This document shows, piece by piece, positions 16,455 through 24,231 of a stretch of DNA of 64,000 bases. The stretch covers positions 806,001 through 870,000 of the forward strand of contig OZ250179.1 in NCBI GenBank assembly GCA_965238125.1, written 5' to 3'. Each line of letters begins with the position of its first letter. The stretch's first letter is position 1. A program made the position numbers and the translations under genes. This stretch comes from UBA6623 sp965238125. GTDB lineage: Bacteria; Acidobacteriota; Terriglobia; Bryobacterales; UBA6623. The notes under the pieces are model-generated. The model ran no database searches. It was not told the DNA's origin and was given only the letters and a program-made list of their open reading frames with translations.

Positions 16455-19382
16455 CTAGCGGCGTCGGGAACGGCCTCCGCCGCGCGAGCCGGAGGTTGAG
16501 CGTGCCGCGCTTCCGAAACGTGATCCGCCGGAACGGCCGCCGGCCGACGATCCGCGGGACATGCTTCCGCCTCGGCTCATCGATCTACCGCCTCCGAACG
16601 AGCCGCGTCGGCTGGAACCGCCGAAGCTGCCGCCGGAACGCGGGGCGGGAGAGCGCCGGACGGAGCCGCCGAAGCCGCCGCGGGAACGCGGGGCGGGGGC
16701 ACGCCGCGCGGAACCGACGGATCGCGATCCGCCGACCGTCGGCCGGGAACCTCCGAAGGACGGCGCTCTGCCGGTTCCGCTCGATCGGCCAAAGCCTCTC
16801 GCCCCACTGGTGGGGCGGGATACGCGCGGCGCCGATCGGCGGGACCCTCGGGAAGCCGAGCCGCTACTTTGACGGAAGGTTGGTGTGCGGGAGCTGGTTC
16901 TTGGCGTGAAGGCGCCGCGCGACCCGGACGCGGAACGTCGGCCGCCGGCTGTGTTGCCGGCCGGGGCGATGGATGGCGATACCCGTGAGCGACCGCGGGG
17001 CTGGAATGTTGAACGGCGATTGCTGCGGCTACCCTCGACTGGGGTCGCTTGGCGGAACGTCCTTGACGAACCGCCGCCGGCCGCATTGGTTCCCGATGAG
17101 CGGTTGGCGCGATTGCCGGTGACCGGTCGGGGGAGATTGAAACCGCGGGAGGAAGCCCCTTGCCCGGTGGCGCCGGATGATCCGACCCGCGAACGGCCAC
17201 GAGGCGCGAAGCCCCGAGAGCCGGCGGCGGTCGTCGGCGCCGCGCGGCCCGACGTCGTGCCGCCGGCACGGGTTTGGTTCGTCCGCAGCGCGGGGTTGCG
17301 GTCGAACCGGGAAGCGGAGTTCCCTCCCGTCGACACCGACGGCTGGGCCGCTCTCGACGAGCCTTCGGTCGACCCGGCTCGCGCGCCGCGCTCGAAGCGT
17401 CGCCAGTTCGCCGAGCTTGCGCCTTGAGGCGCTCGATTCGCGCGCCCTAACGACCCGCGGGACCTCGACCGGGAGCCGAACGCGCCTTGTGTGCCGGCCT
17501 GGGTCCCGGCTCGCGGCCCGACCGGAGTGCCGGCCGTGGTTGTCGCCGTTCGGGGGGTTCGGGAACGGGCGTTCGACGAGGGCGTCGGCGAGTTTCGGCC
17601 GACGGCGGGGGTGGATCGTGAACCACTCACCGCGGCACGACCCGGCGTCGCGGAGGGGTCGCCGTTGCGGAGGCTTCCGAAATTCCGCCAGGCGTTATTC
17701 CGCCTATCGGCTTCGGCAAGCGTGCCGCGGTTCGGCGCGGCCGCGCCGGTGCGGGATCCTCCGCCGCCCGGCGTAGCGGTCGTGCCGGCGGTTACAACCC
17801 CGCTGCTTGAGACGGCGCCGGGTGAGGGCTGCGCGCCGCCAGCCGACCGCGGGGCGGCGACTCGAGTGCCGCCGGCGCCGGAACGCGTGCGCGCGGTGGC
17901 GGGTGCGCGCCGATTGACCGGTTGCGATGCACTGAACGCTTGGACGGAGCGCGACATCTCCTGTCGCTGCTGTTCAAAGGATGTGTGCGGCGCGCGGCTG
18001 CGCGTCGGTTGCCGCGAGAAGAAATTTCGCGATTGTGCCGCGCCGCCTCGATCGTTGGCGGCCCGCACGGTGCGGCCGCGGCTTTCTCGCTCGGGGACGA
18101 CCGGCAGCCGACCGCGCATCAGGCGGGCCTGGCGCAACTCGGCTTGGCGCGGCGAGCGAGGGTTGCGGACCCGGCCCCGGGCAAAGTCTTGCGCATCGAT
18201 CATCGTGACGCCGTTGCGAGCACGGGCGTTGCGATAGTTGTTGTAGATGTTGACGTTGTTATCCACGAAGATCGTGGTGTTGCGCCCACCGTGACGGCCG
18301 CCATGACCGCGGCGCCCGCCGTACCAGGCGTAGTACGGCTCATGGGGGGCCAACGGGACCCAGCCGATGTTGCCGAAGCCGAACCCCAAGCCAGCTCGAA
18401 AACCGCCGTGGCCGCCGTAGCCGAAGAAGGCCACCAGCGCCGGCCTCCAATAGTGCCGCCGATAGTGACGCCCCGGATACCAGCCCCAGCCGTGATGATG
18501 GTGGTGATACCAGCGCCCATAGTGGTAGGGGGCCCAACCCCAGGGCTCGTAGCCGACCCAGCTCCAGCCGTAGTAGTCGAGCCAAGTCCAGCGCCCGTGC
18601 CGGTAGGGCGACCACCCGAGCGAAACGCTCGGGAACCAACTGTAGCCGTACCCGGAAACGTATTGCCAGTTGCCGTGATCGTCGAGGTCTTCGACACCGT
18701 AAATGTCTTGGCTGACGTAACGGCGGCTCTTGGATTTTCGAAGCTGCTTTTCACGCCGTTCGTTCCAGCGATCCCAGTCGTCTTTCGAGGCGGCGTCGAC
18801 CACGTGAAATTCGGGGTTGCCCTCGGAGTCGGCGCGCACGACCATGGTCTTGCCTTGCCGTAGCTGCTGGGTTCCGACCTTCGAGGCGATTTCCGCCTTC
18901 CCTCGGCGGACGGTAATCACGGTGCGGCTGTCAAAACCGACCTCGATGCGATACATTCCGCGCTCGAGGGGTCGGATGGCGACGTAGGGCGTTTCGATGT
19001 CGACATCGGCTTCGCCGTCCTTGAGTTCGTTGTAGGTGAGCGTCCCACGATTGATCTGAAGGCGGAAGCGCCGGTTGCCCAACTCGGTCAGATTGACCTC
19101 GGAATCCCCGGAGAGGCGAGCGAAGTTTTTGGAGTCGAGCTGCACTTCGGTGCGGGCCGAGCGCGCTGTCGCTACCGCGTCCCCTTCCACCAGAGGCGTG
19201 TTCACGCGCGCCTCGACCCAGTCGCCTGAATCGGCGCGCCGCAGCGTGACTTCGCCATTCGTCAGGCTGATGCGGGCAACACCGAGTTCAGTCCGCGCCT
19301 CGGGCGCTGCCGCGGCCGGCCAGGCTGGCGCGCACAGGAGGGCGGCGGCTATCCAAATCCCCAATTTTTGTCGCGTTGTCAT
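16455..19382 (-). CDS. Secreted FecR-domain/DUF6600-like protein with long Arg/Ser/Gly-rich tail
   Basis: 975 residues from ATG 19382 behind AAGGAGGGG. A signal peptide (KLGIWIAAALLCAPAWPAAA) is followed by a FecR-type beta domain at about 30-190 (ISLTNGEVTLRRADSG, INRGTLTYNE, RRGKAEIAS). Next comes an aromatic/Gly/His-rich DUF6600-like block at about 235-370 with PYRHGRWTWLDYYGWSWVGY and EPWGWAPYHYGRWYHHHHH. The last 550 or so residues are low complexity, rich in Arg, Ser, Gly, Ala and Thr, ending SRGGGRSRRR. This tail is probably disordered and strongly basic, perhaps binding nucleic acid or polysaccharide outside the cell; that is a guess. Long open frames on the other strand here are shadows of the biased composition. 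Confidence 0.9.
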   Translation of the reverse strand: MTTRQKLGIWIAAALLCAPAWPAAAAPEARTELGVARISLTNGEVTLRRADSGDWVEARVNTPLVEGDAVATARSARTEVQLDSKNFARLSGDSEVNLTELGNRRFRLQINRGTLTYNELKDGEADVDIETPYVAIRPLERGMYRIEVGFDSRTVITVRRGKAEIASKVGTQQLRQGKTMVVRADSEGNPEFHVVDAASKDDWDRWNERREKQLRKSKSRRYVSQDIYGVEDLDDHGNWQYVSGYGYSWFPSVSLGWSPYRHGRWTWLDYYGWSWVGYEPWGWAPYHYGRWYHHHHHGWGWYPGRHYRRHYWRPALVAFFGYGGHGGFRAGLGFGFGNIGWVPLAPHEPYYAWYGGRRGHGGRHGGRNTTIFVDNNVNIYNNYRNARARNGVTMIDAQDFARGRVRNPRSPRQAELRQARLMRGRLPVVPERESRGRTVRAANDRGGAAQSRNFFSRQPTRSRAPHTSFEQQRQEMSRSVQAFSASQPVNRRAPATARTRSGAGGTRVAAPRSAGGAQPSPGAVSSSGVVTAGTTATPGGGGSRTGAAAPNRGTLAEADRRNNAWRNFGSLRNGDPSATPGRAAVSGSRSTPAVGRNSPTPSSNARSRTPRTATTTAGTPVGPRAGTQAGTQGAFGSRSRSRGSLGRANRAPQGASSANWRRFERGARAGSTEGSSRAAQPSVSTGGNSASRFDRNPALRTNQTRAGGTTSGRAAPTTAAGSRGFAPRGRSRVGSSGATGQGASSRGFNLPRPVTGNRANRSSGTNAAGGGSSRTFRQATPVEGSRSNRRSTFQPRGRSRVSPSIAPAGNTAGGRRSASGSRGAFTPRTSSRTPTFRQSSGSASRGSRRSAPRVSRPTSGARGFGRSSGTGRAPSFGGSRPTVGGSRSVGSARRAPAPRSRGGFGGSVRRSPAPRSGGSFGGSSRRGSFGGGRSMSRGGSMSRGSSAGGRSGGSRFGSAARSTSGSRGGGRSRRR

Positions 19383-19898
19383 GGCCCCTCCTTAAGACGA
19401 TCCTCGCACAGGCTAGGTTGCACGCGGTTAGCCATGGATGGCGGTGTTGCAATGACAGGAGTTACAAGATACGGACTCTGCGCGGGACCGGTGGATAACC
19501 ACCGTCTTTGGTGAATAGCGGCCAGGGGAGCTTGGATTCGGTACTCGGGGCGGAAGGAATGGAGGCCGTTCGATGGAATTGGGGACTATTCGATTCCGTT
19601 GGAAATGCCGATCTAATGAAGTTTAGAGTGCCGGGCAAGATTCGAGACGGGGCGTCATACGGGCCAAGGAGGCATTGAAGGAGCAGGCGTCGGCCGCTGG
19701 GAAGGGCGATCGTTCCTACGCCCCATCCGCATCCGGGGTTTATCGTGATGTTAGGCGGGGACCCCCCGGGCTGAAGCGCGGGGCTAGGGCTCCCGTCGCC
19801 GCTCCGCGGCCGCGGCCGTTTGTGATTTCAGAAGCTATACCGGAATCCGCCGTACGTTCGGCGGGGGAATTCCGGAAGATGCCGTTGGAGAACAAAGA
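19383..19898. other. Intergenic region upstream of glgC
   Basis: I see no convincing gene. A C/G-rich stretch at about 19768-19810 (CGGGCTGAAGCGCGGGGCTA, then GTCGCCGCTCCGCGGC) resembles a stretch at 60442-60477 and may be a weakly conserved dispersed repeat. The FecR gene promoter and the glgC promoter must both lie here. Confidence 0.5.
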
Positions 19899-21362
19899 TT
19901 GAGGCCGAAAATTCTCACCATCATGCTCGCGGGGGGAGCGGGGGAAAGGCGCTATCCGCTAACGAGCGAGAATGCCAAGCTGGCGGTTCCGTTTGGGGGG
20001 ATCTATCGCATCATCGACATCACGCTGTCGAACTGCCTGAACTCGGGGTTGCGTCGGATCTACATCTTGACGCAACACAAAGCGCTGACGCTCAACCGTC
20101 ATATTCGCCAATCGTGGAACATCCTTTCGCCCGAGGTGGGCGAAATGATCGAGGTCCTGCCGCCGACTCGGCGAGTGAGCCAAGACTGGTATTTGGGCAC
20201 GGCCGACGCGGTGTTTCAAAATGCGCGCAGCATCGAGGCGGATGATCCCGAGGGTGTGCTCATTCTCGCCGCGGACCACGTCTACAAGATGAATTACCAG
20301 CGGATGTTCGATTGGCACCGCGAACAAGGGGCCGACGTGACGGTCGGGACAGCTCTGGTGACTCCACTCGAGGCCAAGCGCTTTGGCGTTGTCGAGGCCG
20401 ACGAGGATTTTCGGATCCGAGGGTTCGAGGAGAAGCCGCAACATGACTCGCCGGCGCGCTCGCGCTGCAATCCCGCGATGTGCAGCGCATCGATGGGCAT
20501 TTACTTGTTTTCCACGCGCGCGCTGCTCGACGCGCTGGACGCGGACCACGCCTGGGGCAACAGCGTGCACGATTTCGGTAAGGACGTCCTGCCGCGGATG
20601 GTCGCCGAGGGCCGCCGCGTGTTCGCTTACGATTTTCTCGACGAGAACCGCAAAGAGTCTCCCTACTGGCGCGACATTGGCACTCTGGATGCGTATTTCG
20701 AGGCGAATATGGATCTGGTCGATCCCGATCCGGTCTTCAACCTTTATGACAATTCGTGGCCGCTGAGGACCTATCAACCTCAGTATCCCCCGGCGAAGTT
20801 CGTCTTTTCCGAGCAGGGACGCCGGATGGGCGTCGGTGTGAACTCGATGGTGTGCGCGGGTTGCGTCGTCTCGGGCGGACGGGTGATGAACAGCATTCTT
20901 TCGCCGGGAGTTCGGGTTAACGGGTATGCCGAGGTCGAGCAAGCCATCTTGTTTCCGGGAGTCCACATCGGCCGCCACAGTCGCATACGGCGCGTGATCG
21001 TGGACACGGGCGTACGACTGCCCGACCACACCGAAATCGGTTTTGACCCGGCGGAAGACCGGCGTCGTGGCCATTTCGTGACCGACTCGGGCGTGGTCGT
21101 GGTGCACGCCCGCTCGCCGGGCGTGGCGGGGCGGGAGAGAGTGCCAACACAGCCGCGAACGCAGGCGATGGGGCAAGCTCGGCATGCGGCCCGGGAGCGA
21201 GAATCGCTCAAGGTCGGGGGCCGGGACAGCGGTCGGGCTCATGCGGTTGCGAACCCGGAGGAGTTGGCCCGAGAGCTACCGGTCGCGCATGTCGCGCCGC
21301 AGGGTCATGCCGCCGTCAACGGGGATCACCTGACCGGTGATTTAGCTGTCGGGCTCGAGTAG
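19899..21362 (+). CDS. glgC: Glucose-1-phosphate adenylyltransferase with unusual C-terminal extension
   Basis: Makes ADP-glucose from glucose-1-phosphate and ATP, the committed step of glycogen synthesis. The start is TTG 19899, since the ATG at 19878 is closed by a TGA. Nucleotide-binding motif MLAGGAGERRYPLTSENAKL, substrate region WYLGTADAVFQN, VLILAADHVYKMNY, FEEKPQHD and the C-terminal beta-helix (VNSMVCAGCVVSGGRVMNS, GVHIGRHSRIRRVIVDTGV) are all present. Family members end near VTDSGVVVVHAR. Here the frame continues about 80 residues (GVAGRERVPTQPRTQAMGQ onward). The extension's last third is the antisense of a decayed SDR 3' end, so it is probably read-through of noncoding DNA after loss of the original stop. 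Confidence 0.93.
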   Translation: MRPKILTIMLAGGAGERRYPLTSENAKLAVPFGGIYRIIDITLSNCLNSGLRRIYILTQHKALTLNRHIRQSWNILSPEVGEMIEVLPPTRRVSQDWYLGTADAVFQNARSIEADDPEGVLILAADHVYKMNYQRMFDWHREQGADVTVGTALVTPLEAKRFGVVEADEDFRIRGFEEKPQHDSPARSRCNPAMCSASMGIYLFSTRALLDALDADHAWGNSVHDFGKDVLPRMVAEGRRVFAYDFLDENRKESPYWRDIGTLDAYFEANMDLVDPDPVFNLYDNSWPLRTYQPQYPPAKFVFSEQGRRMGVGVNSMVCAGCVVSGGRVMNSILSPGVRVNGYAEVEQAILFPGVHIGRHSRIRRVIVDTGVRLPDHTEIGFDPAEDRRRGHFVTDSGVVVVHARSPGVAGRERVPTQPRTQAMGQARHAARERESLKVGGRDSGRAHAVANPEELARELPVAHVAPQGHAAVNGDHLTGDLAVGLE

Positions 21363-21395
21363 GAAACGGACGGTTCGCTCGGCGCGGCCATCGAA
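21276..21395 (-). pseudogene. 3' remnant of an SDR (FabG-like) gene
   Basis: The minus strand reads AERTVRFLLEPDS, stop, ITGQVIPVDGGMTLRRDMRD, stop (TAG at 21278-21276). This is the conserved C-terminus of short-chain dehydrogenases. The internal TAA stands where a Tyr codon is expected (DSYITGQ), a single-base change. The rest of the gene is absent. It lies antisense to the last codons of glgC. Confidence 0.65.
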
Positions 21396-21750
21396 AGAGG
21401 AAGACGACAGGCTTGGTTTTCACCTCGAAGGCGTTTCGACTTTGGCAGGCCCGCATTTCTCACCGCCTGACGAGCAAAGCACACGATAGGCCCGCCATTA
21501 CTTCGTTGCGCTTGCTCGCCGTGCTCACCGTACTGTTCAAGTTCGCCTCTTTGCTTAAGAAATGGGCGTCAAGCGGCGCGCGCCTCGTATTGACAGACCT
21601 TTCATGCACTTTGCCTGGCCACGCGGTGAGAAAAGCGGGCTGGTATAGTGACAAGCTGTTCGACCGGTTTTCCATTGGGCCGGGGTGGCGAGCGGACTTG
21701 GCGGTTGTTCGAGCGGGTCGACGGCGAGCCGGTCCAGCCTTTCTCCTCTC
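21396..21750. other. Intergenic region, no gene recognised
   Basis: An open frame on the plus strand exists but has no family resemblance or ribosome site. Phrases such as CACGCGGTGAGAAAAGCGGG and TCACCGCCTGACGAG look like decayed repeat sequence. Nothing firm can be said. Confidence 0.5.
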
Positions 21751-22839
21751 ATGAGTTTTGACGCATTTTTCGGGAACTCCCGCGTGGTTGACTTACTGCG
21801 CGGCATGGTGGCGGAGCGGCGCTTGCCGCAGACGCTGCTCTTCAGTGGTCCGCGGGGCGTGGGGAAAGCGACGGCGGCGCGCTTCCTGGCGGCGGCCGCG
21901 AACTGCGACCAGGGCCCGACGACGGATCCGTGCGGAACTTGCTCGAATTGTCGGCGCATGATGGGGGCCGATCTTGCGAGCGAGCCGATGGAGCAGCTTT
22001 TCGCCGAGCGGCTCAAAATGCCGGCGGCGAAGCGTTTAGACAACCCGCTAATCGTTTCGACTCATCCGGACTTGCTGATTTTCCCGCCTGACGGCCCGCT
22101 GCGGATGATCACGATTGAGCAGGCGCGGCGTCTGCGCGATGCCGCGCGTTTTGGTCCTTCGGAGGGGCGCCGGCGGTTTTTCGTGATCGATCACGCTGAT
22201 CGAGCCAACGATGAAGCAGCGAACTCGTTGCTCAAGACGCTCGAGGAACCGGCGCCGCTGCTGACGATCATCCTCACGGCCGAGAATTCCTACGACCTGT
22301 TGCCGACCATTCGTTCGCGGGCGATTCCGTTTCATTTCGGGGCGCTGTCGGGCGAGGAAATGGCGCAATTTTTCGCTACGCGTCCCGAGATCGACTCGGC
22401 CGAGCAGGAGCGCCTGGCGGGCTGGGCGCAGGGGAGTCCGGGGAGGGCGTTGAGCCTGGACGTCGAAGCCTACACGCGACGGCGCGAGGCGATGCTCACG
22501 TTGCTCGGGACCGGGGCGGGCGAAAACTCCTTTGTCGAACTGTTGCCGGCCACCGAGAGCGTTGCCCGGCGGGGCGGGGAACCGCTCGAAGCCTTGGCGG
22601 AGTCACTCTACGGGTTGCTGCAAGATCTGATTCATTGCAAACTGGGGCGCGATGATTTGATCAACAGCGATCTGGCGGAGCGAATCGAGGGTCTGTCGCG
22701 CCGGATCTCTTTTCCATGGGTGGAAAAGGCCGTCGCGGAAATCGACGAGATGCGGCGATTGGAACGCCGCAATATCCAGAAACAGATTGCGCTCGAATCG
22801 TTGGCGCTGACGTTGCGCGCCGATGCCGCCGCGAGTTGA
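21751..22839 (+). CDS. holB: DNA polymerase III subunit delta' (clamp-loader ATPase)
   Basis: 362 residues from ATG 21751. AAA+ domain with Walker A (FSGPRGVGKATAARFLA), zinc-binding cysteines (CDQGPTTDPCGTCSNC), sensor region VIDHADRANDEAANSLLKTL, EEPAP and TIRSRAIPFHF. Walker A ends GKATAA rather than GKT/S, in line with delta' being a weak or non-hydrolysing loader subunit. A collar-like C-terminal domain follows. It loads the sliding clamp as part of the delta-tau-delta' complex. Confidence 0.93.
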   Translation: MSFDAFFGNSRVVDLLRGMVAERRLPQTLLFSGPRGVGKATAARFLAAAANCDQGPTTDPCGTCSNCRRMMGADLASEPMEQLFAERLKMPAAKRLDNPLIVSTHPDLLIFPPDGPLRMITIEQARRLRDAARFGPSEGRRRFFVIDHADRANDEAANSLLKTLEEPAPLLTIILTAENSYDLLPTIRSRAIPFHFGALSGEEMAQFFATRPEIDSAEQERLAGWAQGSPGRALSLDVEAYTRRREAMLTLLGTGAGENSFVELLPATESVARRGGEPLEALAESLYGLLQDLIHCKLGRDDLINSDLAERIEGLSRRISFPWVEKAVAEIDEMRRLERRNIQKQIALESLALTLRADAAAS

Positions 22840-23261
22840 GCGGGATGCGGACCCGGGATCACGGCCGGTAGGGGCGTAGGCGTCGAAGCCAAGCCATGTC
22901 GCCAGGAATGGCGACACGGCTCGCCTGGAGGCGCGCCACATCGCGTGCCGGGGGTGCGTCGTCCCCTGGCGACGGCGTTGCCGGCGGGCCGCGATTTGTG
23001 ATATTCATAAAGTAAGTCGGCCGGCAGAACGGTTTCGCGCTTCTGTTCGCGAGTTTTCGCCCCCCTCTTTCGATCGGACGAAATCGGAATCCTCCGTTGG
23101 ATTTCCCTTAGCGGACGTATAGGCGCCGCGAGCGTTGCCGGCCTGTTGTAACTCCCTCACCGGAGCAGGTTCCAGTTGGAAAGGGGTTGTGCATGAAGGA
23201 CTCCGCCGAAACTTCCCACCGCAGGCTGATTCGCCCATCCCTCGGAAGTGTGAAGGAGCAA
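22840..23261. other. Intergenic region with a dispersed hairpin repeat
   Basis: No gene seen. A 24-nt block at 22912-22935 (starting CGACACGGCTCGCC) is repeated exactly at 32002-32025. It is preceded by a short hairpin CATGTCGCC/GGCGACA. Upstream sequence of the Hfq-like gene occupies the right part. Confidence 0.6.
22912..22935 (+). repeat. 24-nt dispersed repeat, copy 1
   Basis: Begins CGACACGGCTCGCCTGGAGG. An identical 24-nt copy lies at 32002-32025 inside the MITE-like element. Both are preceded by a CATGTCG-containing stem. Confidence 0.75.
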
Positions 23262-23621
23262 ATGAGCCGGCAGAAGCGACCGCCGCGGAACCGGCGTGAG
23301 AAGCGTTCGGCGCCGCCGGATGAAACGCATGCCGAGAGCTTTTACTACGTCAAGCAGATGCAAAACCGGACGCCGATGGTGGTGGTGTTGCGCGACGGCG
23401 AAGAGTTATGCGGGACCATCGAATGGTACGACCGGGCTTGTCTAAAACTGAGCCGCGGCGATGGACCGAACCTATTGATTTACAAAGACGGGATCAAGTA
23501 TCTCTATAAGCGGGACGAAACCGAGGACGGGGCGCCCGACGCGGCGGGCGATGAGGAGAATGCGTTCGAGGATGTCGACGATGAGAACGTCGGCGGCGGA
23601 GCGAACGGGCAGGCGTCCTGA
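23262..23621 (+). CDS. Hfq/Sm-like RNA-binding protein, divergent with long tails
   Basis: ATG 23262 is chosen for its GAAGGAG site; an in-frame start at 23187 is possible. The product has 119 residues. A basic N-terminus (SRQKRPPRNRREKR) precedes an Sm-like core of about 60 residues: FYYVKQMQNRTPMVVVLRDG, GTIEWYDRACLKLSR and LLIYKDGIKYLYKRDE. The position of the second (Sm2-like) strand YKDGIKYLYK matches Hfq, but the usual YKHA is replaced. The tail is strongly acidic (DVDDENVGGG). It likely binds small RNA or U-rich RNA; that function is inferred from the fold. Confidence 0.75.
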   Translation: MSRQKRPPRNRREKRSAPPDETHAESFYYVKQMQNRTPMVVVLRDGEELCGTIEWYDRACLKLSRGDGPNLLIYKDGIKYLYKRDETEDGAPDAAGDEENAFEDVDDENVGGGANGQAS

Positions 23622-23725
23622 GAGCGCCGACAAGGCGAGCGATCGTTGCCAAGTCGCTGAGCGAGCCGGCCGAGAGCTTCCTTCGCCCGCTAGAGTAAGA
23701 GATTCATCCCTCAAGGAGTCATTCC

Positions 23726-23929
23726 ATGTCTACCGAAGCAATCCGAGAAGGCGGTCTGGTTGAGGCCATCGCAGCGGTGCGCCGCTACCGCATTCCCGCC
23801 GGCGCCGTCGGCGTGGTCAAAGGCATCCGCGATCGGGGAAATGCTCTCGATATCGAATTTCCCGAAATCGGCCTGACCGAGAATATCGAAACCTACCACT
23901 TCCGCGCGGCTCAGGAATCCGATTCCTAA
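23726..23929 (+). CDS. Small DUF4926-like protein (67 aa)
   Basis: ATG 23726 after AAGGAG. The sequence has the short beta-barrel pattern of DUF4926/KOW-like proteins: LVEAIAAVRRYRIPAGAVGV, then VKGIRDRGNALDIEFPEIGL. The function of the family is not established; some members sit with toxin-like or PIN genes. It is convergent with the response-regulator remnant, whose end is 29 bp away. Confidence 0.65.
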   Translation: MSTEAIREGGLVEAIAAVRRYRIPAGAVGVVKGIRDRGNALDIEFPEIGLTENIETYHFRAAQESDS

Positions 23930-23957
23930 TCCGGCATCGTTCCATTCCGTCGGTCGA

Positions 23958-24231
23958 TCAGACGCTGATCACGGGGCACTTCGCTTCTCGGATCAGCCGG
24001 AGGGTGTGGCTGCGCAGTCGCCCGAGAGACAAGCGCTCCAAAACCTCGAAAGAGTCTCGTTCCGGCATGACGATGTATCACCAGGTGAATGACTTGACCG
24101 TCAATCAGCCTCAACGCCTCGCGGCCGTCGGCCGCGGTCAGGACCGGATATCCGCTCCTTTCCAGCGTTTGGCGTAGCAGGTCCCGCACTTTCTCGTCGT
24201 CGTCAATGACCAAAATGTTGGACGCACTCAT
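23958..24231 (-). pseudogene. Response-regulator receiver domain, frameshifted
   Basis: ATG 24231 immediately follows the TAG of the histidine kinase, so the two are translationally linked. It begins NILVIDDDEKVRDLLRQTLE, with the acidic pair DDD, and continues to GQVIHLVI. There the phosphoacceptor region (normally DLVITDxxMP) is broken near 24075. Shifting frame recovers IVMPERDSFEVLERLS and then GRLRSHTLRLIREAKCPVIS before a TGA at 23958. The phospho-accepting Asp appears to be lost in a short deletion. The last segment looks like the end of a UspA-type domain rather than a receiver, so the 3' part may be chimeric. Confidence 0.65.

Noticed and set aside
16496..18863. Several long plus-strand frames opposite the FecR-type gene
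   Set aside because: They arise from the Arg/Ser/Gly-rich coding bias; the minus strand has the signal peptide, the FecR domain and a strong ribosome site.
19959..21242. 427-codon antisense frame over glgC
   Set aside because: It mirrors glgC codons and contains no recognisable domain.
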